Under the pieces are notes generated by a model. It did not search any database. It was not told where the DNA came from and saw only the letters and a list, made by a program, of their open reading frames with translations. Positions 6,598 through 11,505 of a stretch of DNA of 11,505 nt are shown here, in pieces. Every line of letters begins with the position of its first letter. Position 1 is the stretch's first letter. The position numbers were made by a program, and so were the translations under genes. Origin of the DNA: Trueperaceae bacterium (GTDB taxonomy: Bacteria; Deinococcota; Deinococci; Deinococcales; Trueperaceae); contig JAGXHO010000085.1 of NCBI GenBank assembly GCA_024636105.1, positions 1-11,505 of the forward strand. Reading direction: 5' to 3'.

Positions 6598-7407
6598 ACG
6601 CACACAGGTTCGCTCCGTAAGGTGTTCGAGGACTTCATCGCCGCCAAGCGGTACCAGGGGGTGAGCCCCGCCACGGTGTCCTTCTACCGGCGGAACTGGA
6701 ACCACTTCATTCGGGACACCGGGGTGGCGACGATCGACGCGCTGACGCCCACCGTGATCCGCGACTGGCTCCTCGACCACCCGGACGTGACCCCGACCAC
6801 CTTGGCCACCTACGACCGGGGCCTCCGGGTCACGTTGAACTGGTTCGAGAAGCGGGGCTATCTGGTGGAGAGCCCCATGAAGCGACTTCCGAAGCGTCGC
6901 ACGCCTCGGACGCTCGTCGACACGTTCTCGCGTGGAGACGTTCAGGCGATCCTCCGTAGGGCGAAGCAAGGGCGACACCCACGGCGGGACGTTGCTCTGG
7001 TAACGCTCCTCTTGGATACGGGGTTGCGGATCGGCGAGGTCACCAACTTGAGGCTGGATGACATCGACTGGGCCGAGGGCTACCTCCGTGCCACCGGGAA
7101 GTCCGGCCCCCGGTCGGTGCCCTTCGGGAGGCGTACGAAGGCCGCGATCAAGGTGTACGTCGACCGGGAGCGCCGCGCCACGAGCCCTCGGGTCCGGCAT
7201 CTGTTCCTGACGCGGTCAGGGGTCCCGCTCACCGCAGATGGCGGGTCTCAGCAGGTCAGCAACATCGTCCGTGACGCCGGTGTGGAGGTCAGGAAGGCGG
7301 GTCCGCACACCTTCCGACACACGTTCTCCGTCGAGTTCATCCGCGAGGCCGACACGGACCTGCGCGCAGCTCATCGGCGCTTCGCCCCTGCTGACTCTTG
7401 GATCTGA
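6595..7407 (+). pseudogene. Tyrosine recombinase/integrase, C-terminally truncated (no catalytic Tyr)
   Basis: The 270-residue product has an N-terminal SAM-like core-binding domain (about residues 5-95; for example YQGVSPATVSFYRRNW) and a catalytic domain. The first catalytic Arg is R145 in DTGLRIGEV, a beta-hairpin Lys is K169 in TGKSGPRSV, and the HxxR box is H238/R241 in HTFRHTF. The expected G-H-x-S/T box and the nucleophile Tyr (usually about 30-40 residues after HxxR) are missing. After FIREADTDLR the frame gives AAHRRFAPADSWI and stops. Skipping about one base near 7365 gives QLIGASPLLTLG, slightly more integrase-like, but still without a Tyr. A frameshift or deletion is therefore likely, and the protein should be inactive in strand cleavage. 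It follows att copy 2 directly, the normal place for an integrase of a tRNA-targeting element. Confidence 0.82.
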
Positions 7408-7475
7408 GGCAGCGTCCCCGCGTCACCATCCCCGCGAACCATGGCGCACGAAGTGTCTCGACAGCCGTGCCGTTT

Positions 7476-7512
7476 GGCGGCGGGCACGCCGCAGGCTCCC
7501 GTGCCCGCCGCC
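7476..7512 (-). terminator. Strong GC hairpin downstream of the secreted-protein gene
   Basis: A perfect 13-bp stem (GGCGGCGGGCACG at 7476-7488 against its complement at 7500-7512) encloses an 11-nt loop. It begins 28 bp after the stop of the minus-strand gene ending at 7541. No U-run follows on either strand, so it would be a GC hairpin or processing-type terminator; it could act in both directions. The remaining sequence between 7408 and 7540 holds nothing else I can identify. Confidence 0.5.
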
Positions 7513-7540
7513 GCTCACCCGAGCGTAACTGCTCAGTTGC

Positions 7541-7879
7541 TCATGATGGGAAGAAGAAGGCCTCGAGTTCCGCGCAGTTTGACCACGGAACGCCAGGGAA
7601 CGGAGCCGCAGGAACGACGAAGTTGCCAGCCTTCTCTGCGAGGGCGGCGCCCGCCGTTCCGAAGTGGGCGTGGTCATGGTGCGAGTTCAGGCGGAGAGCC
7701 TGGCCGGCCGCGAGTTCCACGCACTGCTTAAAACCGGTCGGGGTCTCGCCGTCGAACTCCACACCCAGGACGAGGAGATGTGGATGCCTTGGCAGGTCTT
7801 CTTGCGCCAGCACCGTGCCAAGGATGGCGACGCATCCGATGATCGTGACGAACGCCGCGATGGCCAACTGCTTCGTCAT
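7541..7879 (-). CDS. Small secreted His-rich protein of unknown function (112 aa)
   Basis: The start is ATG at 7877-7879, preceded by GGAGG with 8-nt spacing (complement of 7888-7892). A longer frame opens upstream at 8065, but it lacks such a site and would bury the signal peptide. Residues 1-25 are a typical Sec signal peptide: basic MTKQ, a hydrophobic core, and cleavage after V-L-A. The mature part of about 87 residues contains N-S-H-H-D-H-A-H-F (66-74), which could bind metal. Two cysteines (53 and 102) could form a disulfide outside the cell. The C-terminus ends in an aromatic FFF-PS. I do not recognise the family. Two GGGACA/TGTCCC palindromes lie 100-130 bp upstream and a GC hairpin follows, so it is probably a single-gene regulated unit carried by the island. 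Confidence 0.7.
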   Translation of the reverse strand: MTKQLAIAAFVTIIGCVAILGTVLAQEDLPRHPHLLVLGVEFDGETPTGFKQCVELAAGQALRLNSHHDHAHFGTAGAALAEKAGNFVVPAAPFPGVPWSNCAELEAFFFPS

Positions 7880-7971
7880 GTCGACCCCCTCCAACTGGCT
7901 CCGGCTTGTCGCCGTGACCAGGACCTCCCGGATCACGCCGATCAGGGCACGAGCCGATGCGCCCAGATGCC

Positions 7972-8010
7972 GGGACTTTAGGACAAATGTCCCGAGGGGA
8001 CAGGTGTCCC
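7972..8010 (-). promoter_or_regulatory. Tandem palindromic operators, GGGACA-NN-TGTCCC type (DosR-box-like)
   Basis: AGGACAAATGTCCC (7980-7993, one mismatch to perfect symmetry) and GGGACAGGTGTCCC (7997-8010, perfect) sit 17 bp apart centre to centre. A further half-site GGGACT lies at 7972-7977. The arrangement lies about 100-130 bp upstream of the secreted-protein ATG and far from any other start codon. The symmetry and spacing resemble paired sites for a dimeric response regulator; the mycobacterial DosR/DevR consensus also has GGGAC...GTCCC arms around a short centre. The identity of the regulator is an inference from that likeness. No clear -10/-35 pair is seen between the boxes and the gene. 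Confidence 0.55.
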
Positions 8011-8137
8011 AGTTGGCTTCCAGGTGTGTTGGCCTCGGATGGATGCGTACCGGAGGTGGGCCCACGCGTTGGCCACCGGGTTGCCCGTGGAGGTGGGCCT
8101 AGGACCCGTCGTCGCGTCCGCCGGATCGTCTGGCACG

Positions 8138-8713
8138 TCACGAGAACCCGTTCGTCCGTGCGAACGCGCCCCACTGTCGTCGGACAGCAGCGTCGTAGGC
8201 CCGGGCAGCGTCCTCTGGGCCGTCGTAGATGCCCAGATGTCGCACACGTCCGTCGATCGACATCTGGGCGATCCACCGCCCGGTCGGCCTGTGGGAGTAA
8301 ACGCCCCGGAACCCACTTCGCCTTGGCCGGCTTGCGCTATGCGCGCCGTTCTGGCTCGGCGTCGCGAGCCGAAGGTTGCTCCGCGTGTTGTTGAGGCGGT
8401 CACCGTCGACGTGGTCGACCAAGAGCCCACGGCCCGGTCGGAGTAGCTCCCGGTGCATGTAGACGATCGAGCGTCCTGAACTGGTCTCCGTACGGCGAAA
8501 CGCGTAACCGTCGCTGTGGAGGCTCCACGTCCACTGACTCACGAGATGCTCGTCGGCACGATCCACGACGGCGTGGGCCGTGACTACTCGACCGGACGAC
8601 AGGAGGGGAATGTGGACCGCCTCGACGTGGTGTGGGAGGGAGCTTGGGTCGCCGCCGAGCGTTGCAGGATCGAGCTTTGGCGGGGGGGTTGCATGGGTGC
8701 CGGTAGCCTTCAT
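8138..8713 (-). CDS. HNH endonuclease with C-terminal AP2/ERF DNA-binding domain (homing-endonuclease type)
   Basis: The 191-residue protein has an HNH_3-type nuclease core at about residues 85-125 (H87 in YMHREL, D100-H101 in VDHVDG, N108/N109, then RSNLRLAT and N122). It is followed by an AP2 domain at 133-190 (SGFRGVYSH, GRWIAQM, LGIYDGPEDAARAYDAA). This pairing is typical of free-standing or intron-borne phage homing endonucleases: HNH cuts and AP2 gives target affinity. Residues about 31-75 match the pre-HNH segment of such proteins. The first 30 residues (MKATGTHATPPPKLDP...) look unlike the family, and the start codon 8711-8713 lies inside the terminal repeat of the adjacent insertion sequence, so the natural 5' end may have been replaced. 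No ribosome-binding site is evident. Confidence 0.83.
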   Translation of the reverse strand: MKATGTHATPPPKLDPATLGGDPSSLPHHVEAVHIPLLSSGRVVTAHAVVDRADEHLVSQWTWSLHSDGYAFRRTETSSGRSIVYMHRELLRPGRGLLVDHVDGDRLNNTRSNLRLATPSQNGAHSASRPRRSGFRGVYSHRPTGRWIAQMSIDGRVRHLGIYDGPEDAARAYDAAVRRQWGAFARTNGFS

Positions 8714-8746
8714 GGCCCACGTTCCGCACTTCGGTGAGTCGATTTG
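8708..8746 (+). repeat. Left terminal inverted repeat of the insertion sequence
   Basis: The core CCCACGTTCCGCACTTCGG (8716-8734) is exactly complementary to 10944-10962. Outside it CTTC-TG also matches the right end; inside it TCGAT (8739-8743) and TG match again. The HNH gene start codon lies in its outer part. Confidence 0.85.
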
Positions 8747-8774
8747 GGAGCATTTTCGGGGGTCGGTCGTCGCT

Positions 8775-10499
8775 TCAGGCGTCGGGTCTGTAGCGGGTTG
8801 CGGGGACGCCGAGCAGGTCGAGCACGTGCTCTTGCAGGTCGGTGAGTTCGGGTTCGTAGGCGTGCACGTCGACGTTGTCGTGGGTGATGACGCTTCGTTG
8901 GGTGAGGCTGTAGAGCCGGAAGATCTGTTCGGCGGTCGGCCGGCTGGTGGTGCGCTCTTCGGGGTAGAGCGGTAGTTCGGTGATGCCGCGCTCGCGCATG
9001 GCGCGGCGTAGTTCGCGTTCGATGAGCGCCTGGATGAGCAGGGCGAGGAAGTACAGGAAGAAGAGGCTTTCGATGCGGCCTTCGTTCTTGAGCATCACCG
9101 GTGCGATCTCGAGGACGTTCTTGGCCTGCTCGAAGCGCTTCTCGATCGCGGGCTGGCGCTTGTGCGCGTCGAGCACCTGCTCGGGCTCGAGGTCGCGGTC
9201 GTTGCTGAGCAGTGGGTACATGCCGTCGCTGGCGCGGGCGCTCGCGATGGCGGCGTCGTCGACCGCCCAGGAGAGGCGCCAGCCGCTCTTGGTTTCGCGC
9301 TTGTACTCGGTGTTCGGTCCTGGTCGGCCGCGTTTGGTCTGCTTGAACGCGTGCACCTCGGTCTTCTCGAGTTCGGCCTTGAGGTAGGGCGCGACCCGGT
9401 TGCCCGCCAGGATGGCGTCGATGCGGGCGTGGATCTCGTGCTTGGCGCGCAATCGTGGCTTCGGGCCGGCGAGCTTGCTGGCGAGTTCCTCGAGTTCCTG
9501 GCTCGCTCGCGCGATCCGTTCGCGGCGCCGGTGCTGCTGCTTCAGCGCGAGCAGGTTGCTCCACACCCAGGTGACGGGCCAGCCTTCGCTGGAGGGGAGT
9601 TTGGCGCGGTGCACCCACCAGCGGTCGCGGGCGCCGCCCTCGAGCTTCGGGTGCGGCTCGTCGCGCACCAACTGCCAGTCGGGCTGGTGATCGACGATCC
9701 AAGCGCGGAACTCGCGGTCCTCCAGCCGCGACCTGGGCATGACGGTCACGAAGCGGCCGCCGGCGCGATCGATGTGGTCCATCGCCTCCCGGCTGCAGAG
9801 CTTGCTGTCGGCGACGTACACGAAGTCGCTGCCGCCCGTCAGCTGCCGCAGCGCGTCCCAGGTCGCCTGGTGGGTGCCGCTGTCGCTTTGGTTGCCGTCG
9901 GCGCACCGGAACTGCACCGGCACCCCACCGTCGCTGCTGGTGGTGAGAATGAACAGCAGCTGCTTGAGATCCGGTCGGTGGTCCTTGCTGAAGCCGCGGG
10001 TGACGAACGGTGCGCGCTGCCCGCGGATGCTGCGGCCGCGAGCGTCGGCGTACTGCCCCGCGAACGCGATGGTGGTGCTGTCGTTGTGCAGTTCGTCGAG
10101 GGCGACGCCGAACTCGGTCGTGGCGGCGACCACGACGTCGGTCAAGAGGCCCGCGCGATCGCTATCAAAGAGGCGATCGAGCGCGCGGCCCACCGCGTCG
10201 TCACCGAAGTGTTGCGCCTCACGCGCGCTGAGCCCGAAGGCCGCGAGCGCGAAGGTCTCGACCACCTCCGCTTGCCGGTAGATCGGCTCGCGCTCGACCA
10301 ACAGTGAGCGGAGCAGCACCCCCAGGCTCGTGGCGTACGCGATCTTCACGCGCGCGTCGCCGCTCGGTACAAAGCGCTCGAGTCGTTCGCTCAGCTGCAG
10401 GCGCTCCAGGAAGGCGTTGATCAGCGGCAAGGGGCCCAGGCGTTCGCTGCGCAAGCGCGTGCCGGTGAGGTCGGGAGCGTTCCCTTGACGTGAGGTCAT
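8775..10499 (-). CDS. IS1634-family (IS4-like DDE) transposase
   Basis: The 574-residue protein has an N-terminal DUF4277-like part (about residues 15-115). The DDE catalytic residues are probably D140 (LHNDSTT), D231 (VYVADSKL) and E453 in IEKRFEQAK, the last matching the Y/I-x-E-K/R-x-F-x-x-L/A-K signature of the IS4 supergroup. The beta-strand-rich insertion between the second D and E fits this family. It cuts and rejoins DNA at the flanking terminal repeats. The length is normal and no frameshift is seen. The ATG at 10497-10499 has no ribosome-binding site; a TTGACG-N18-TAGGCT promoter on the minus strand would start RNA about 3 bp before it, so leaderless translation is likely. It diverges from the passenger gene within the element. 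Confidence 0.92.
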   Translation of the reverse strand: MTSRQGNAPDLTGTRLRSERLGPLPLINAFLERLQLSERLERFVPSGDARVKIAYATSLGVLLRSLLVEREPIYRQAEVVETFALAAFGLSAREAQHFGDDAVGRALDRLFDSDRAGLLTDVVVAATTEFGVALDELHNDSTTIAFAGQYADARGRSIRGQRAPFVTRGFSKDHRPDLKQLLFILTTSSDGGVPVQFRCADGNQSDSGTHQATWDALRQLTGGSDFVYVADSKLCSREAMDHIDRAGGRFVTVMPRSRLEDREFRAWIVDHQPDWQLVRDEPHPKLEGGARDRWWVHRAKLPSSEGWPVTWVWSNLLALKQQHRRRERIARASQELEELASKLAGPKPRLRAKHEIHARIDAILAGNRVAPYLKAELEKTEVHAFKQTKRGRPGPNTEYKRETKSGWRLSWAVDDAAIASARASDGMYPLLSNDRDLEPEQVLDAHKRQPAIEKRFEQAKNVLEIAPVMLKNEGRIESLFFLYFLALLIQALIERELRRAMRERGITELPLYPEERTTSRPTAEQIFRLYSLTQRSVITHDNVDVHAYEPELTDLQEHVLDLLGVPATRYRPDA

Positions 10500-10539
10500 C
10501 TGGCATATAGCCTAATGCCAGTTATGGTCTCGCGTCAAG
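10484..10539. promoter_or_regulatory. Mirror-symmetric divergent promoter/operator of the insertion sequence
   Basis: The arms 10484-10506 and 10515-10539 are inverted copies (20 of 23 positions matching with one 2-nt gap) around an 8-bp centre. Each arm carries a TTGACG -35 box. On the + strand, TTGACG 10485-10490, 17 bp, TAGCCT 10508-10513. On the minus strand, TTGACG (complement of 10533-10538), 18 bp, TAGGCT (complement of 10509-10514). The -10 boxes overlap at the centre, so only one polymerase could bind at a time. Predicted start points lie 3-4 bp before each ATG. The first codons mirror too: M-T-S-R-Q and M-V-S-R-Q. The inner TGGCAT/ATGCCA is a good operator half-site pair for autoregulation. 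Confidence 0.6.
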
Positions 10540-10898
10540 CTTCAGTCCGAACCAAACCCACGCCCAACCGGGCGCGCTTGCGCGCGCGCAGCAGCGCGAT
10601 CCGCAAACAACTCGCCGCCCTCGACTTCGTCGCCTCCGGCACCCTGCACCACCGCACGAAGGTGTGCGGCAAGCCGACCTGCAAGTGCGCCACCGATCCT
10701 GCCGCCCGGCACGGGCCGTACTTCGAGTGGGGCCGCATGCGCGGCGGCAAGCTGGTGCAGAGCACCGTCACGCCCGCCCAGGCAAAGCTCCTCGAGCGCG
10801 CCATCACCAACCACCAGCGCGCCAAGGCCCTCCTGGCCGAATGGGAACACCTCACCGAGGCCGAGATCCTCAAGCAAGAAGCCGACAGCGACGACTGA
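10524..10898 (+). CDS. DUF6788-like CxxxxCxC protein carried by the insertion sequence
   Basis: This 124-residue protein has a basic N-terminus (residues 9-30, rich in Arg/Lys). Its central motif is TKVCGKPTCKCATDPAARHGPY, with C48, C53, C55 and H63 placed to bind a zinc ion. A C-terminal helical part of about 40 residues ends in an acidic tail. The C-G-K-P-x-C-x-C...HGPY signature matches what I know as DUF6788, small proteins of unknown function; a DNA-binding or transposase-accessory role is an inference from the basic region and the location inside the element. I chose ATG 10524 because it mirrors the transposase start and the promoter predicts RNA starting near 10520; ATG 10515 in the same frame is the alternative (127 residues). 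It lies wholly between the terminal repeats and is intact. Confidence 0.78.
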   Translation: MVSRQASVRTKPTPNRARLRARSSAIRKQLAALDFVASGTLHHRTKVCGKPTCKCATDPAARHGPYFEWGRMRGGKLVQSTVTPAQAKLLERAITNHQRAKALLAEWEHLTEAEILKQEADSDD

Positions 10899-10931
10899 AC
10901 GACCGCAAAGGCCACAGCCGCAAATTCACGA

Positions 10932-10970
10932 CATATCGATCAGCCGAAGTGCGGAACGTGGGTCAAGAAG
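10932..10970 (-). repeat. Right terminal inverted repeat of the insertion sequence
   Basis: CCGAAGTGCGGAACGTGGG (10944-10962) is the exact complement of the left core at 8716-8734, and ATCGA (10935-10939) and GAAG (10967-10970) continue the match. It begins 33 bp after the stop of the passenger gene. Confidence 0.85.
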
Positions 10971-11156
10971 TACGGGGCGGAGCCGATCACGGCGACGGCC
11001 GACGGCGGCAGCCCTCCGCAAGGCGCGGCAACCACGCTGCAGAGCGGCGACGGAGCACGCCGGCATGACGGTACGCCGGTAGGCGAGATCACTTCGGGTT
11101 CGAGGGGTACGGATGCGGCCGGTGCCCTCGAACCAGAACCAGCGGGAGCAAAGACC
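10971..11156 (+). other. Open, codon-biased stretch between the insertion sequence and the EEP-family gene; possible truncated 5' coding part
   Basis: The frame of the downstream gene is open through this whole segment and back past the insertion-sequence end to the passenger-gene stop at 10898. In 10971-11018, 15 of 16 codons I counted end in G or C, as in real genes of this DNA, and the product begins YGAEPITATADGG. Nearer 11060-11150 the bias weakens. No ATG, GTG or TTG occurs in frame before 11157, so if it was coding its start has been lost. Otherwise it is an intergenic leader. Confidence 0.35.
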
Positions 11157-11505
11157 GTGGTCTGCATGACGTGGAACCTCAATCGCCGTAGCCACCCGAA
11201 TCACTCGGGGGTGCTCCGGTCGGCCAAAGCCGACATCGTGGCACTCCAGGAGGTCGCCCCCAAGCATCAGGCAGCGCTGGCACGGGGCCTCGAAGACCAG
11301 GGGTTGGTCCACCTCTTCGCCGACCAGACCGCGGCACGATCGTTCCCCTTCGCTTCGATGATCGCTTCGCGGTGGCCGATCCGGGACGCAGCACCCGAAG
11401 GGCTCGACGTCCCGTTCCCCGAGCGCGTTCAGGTTGCGATCGTGACCACCCCGTCCGGTGACGTCGAGGTGCTCAACGTGCACGTGCCGGCCGCCACCTC
11501 GAGCG
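11157..11505 (+). CDS. Endonuclease/exonuclease/phosphatase (EEP) family protein, 3' partial
   Basis: The window ends inside this gene: 116 codons are present and no stop is reached. The product starts VVCMTWNLNRRSH, continues with ADIVALQEVAPK and later VEVLNVHVP. These are the three leading motifs of the EEP fold: the beta-strand with catalytic Asn (T-W-N), the metal-binding Glu (L-Q-E), and the N-x-H strand. Family members hydrolyse phosphodiester or phosphomonoester bonds in DNA, RNA, lipids or nucleotides with Mg2+; the substrate cannot be told from this part. GTG 11157 is taken as start because GGGAG (11143-11147) lies 9 bp upstream and the TWN strand follows at once; ATG 11166 would cut into that strand. 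The frame is open upstream to the insertion sequence, so the gene may be 5'-truncated. Confidence 0.72.
   Translation, partial: MVCMTWNLNRRSHPNHSGVLRSAKADIVALQEVAPKHQAALARGLEDQGLVHLFADQTAARSFPFASMIASRWPIRDAAPEGLDVPFPERVQVAIVTTPSGDVEVLNVHVPAATSS

Larger units (their letters stand above)
8708..10970. mobile_element. IS1634-type insertion sequence with transposase and divergent DUF6788-like passenger gene
   Basis: The element is bounded by inverted repeats and contains two uninterrupted genes in divergent orientation: a 574-residue transposase and a CxxxxCxC protein. Total length is about 2.26 kb. The repeats share a perfect 19-bp core and match at 32 of 39 positions when extended outward to 8708 and 10970; the exact outer ends are uncertain by a few bases. 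I find no convincing target-site duplication in the flanks, which may mean a later rearrangement or a misjudged end. Both genes look intact, so the element could be active. Confidence 0.85.

Noticed and set aside
8052..8099. Direct repeat of GGAGGTGGGCC (8052-8062 and 8089-8099)
   Set aside because: It is a short, GC-rich pair with no further copies or partner structure; chance is a sufficient explanation.
9162..10307. Plus-strand open frame of 381 residues within the insertion sequence
   Set aside because: It is antisense to the intact transposase, whose DDE motifs and length are convincing, and it shows no domain of its own.
8708..10970. Target-site duplication flanking the insertion sequence
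   Set aside because: Comparing flanks at several possible boundaries (8708, 8716, 8717 with their right-hand partners) gave no 4-6 bp direct repeat.
11091..11110. GGGTTCGAG resembling a T-arm, considered as a third att copy
   Set aside because: Only about nine bases match, the T-stem does not pair and the neighbouring tRNA sequence is absent.
10926..11483. Minus-strand open frame of 185 residues at the right end
   Set aside because: It overlaps the IS terminal repeat and is antisense to the EEP motifs TWN, LQE and NVH; no family likeness is seen.

Overview
The window is high-GC, densely coding DNA, most likely from an actinobacterium. This rests on the GC bias at third codon positions, several -10-like TANNNT boxes sitting next to start codons, and a flavin monooxygenase and LuxR regulator of actinobacterial style. 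The lineage is an inference and no marker gene fixes it.

Positions 1-4671 look like ordinary chromosome, all on the + strand. They hold the 3' part of a serine beta-lactamase-family hydrolase, a large helical-repeat LuxR-type regulator, a flavin-dependent monooxygenase preceded by a perfect 22-bp palindrome, and a 92-residue protein of unknown function. A tRNA gene with anticodon CAT follows at 4826-4902. By its body it is the AUA-decoding isoleucine tRNA rather than a methionine tRNA.

The rest is an accessory region built on that tRNA. The tRNA 3' half plus a following leader of about 127 bp, ending in an ATG, occurs twice in direct orientation, 1.56 kb apart (4853-5032 and 6417-6597). The second copy leads into a tyrosine recombinase. 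The first leads into about a dozen codons and then stops. This is the layout expected when two related elements insert one after the other at the same tRNA. The first integrase is almost entirely deleted, and the second is C-terminally truncated without its catalytic tyrosine. Between the two att copies lies a minus-strand Cache-HAMP membrane sensor with no output domain.

Beyond the second integrase are a small secreted His-rich protein with two tandem GGGACA-NN-TGTCCC palindromes upstream, and an HNH endonuclease fused to an AP2 DNA-binding domain. An apparently intact 2.26-kb insertion sequence follows (8708-10970). It carries an IS1634-type transposase and, divergently, a small CxxxxCxC protein. 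The two genes start 24 bp apart inside a mirror-symmetric promoter region. The window ends within an endonuclease/exonuclease/phosphatase-family gene whose reading frame is open back to the insertion sequence.

No complete defence or biosynthetic system is visible. The strongest leads are the tandem tRNA-anchored integrations, the mirrored promoter of the two-gene insertion sequence, and the palindrome pair upstream of the secreted protein.
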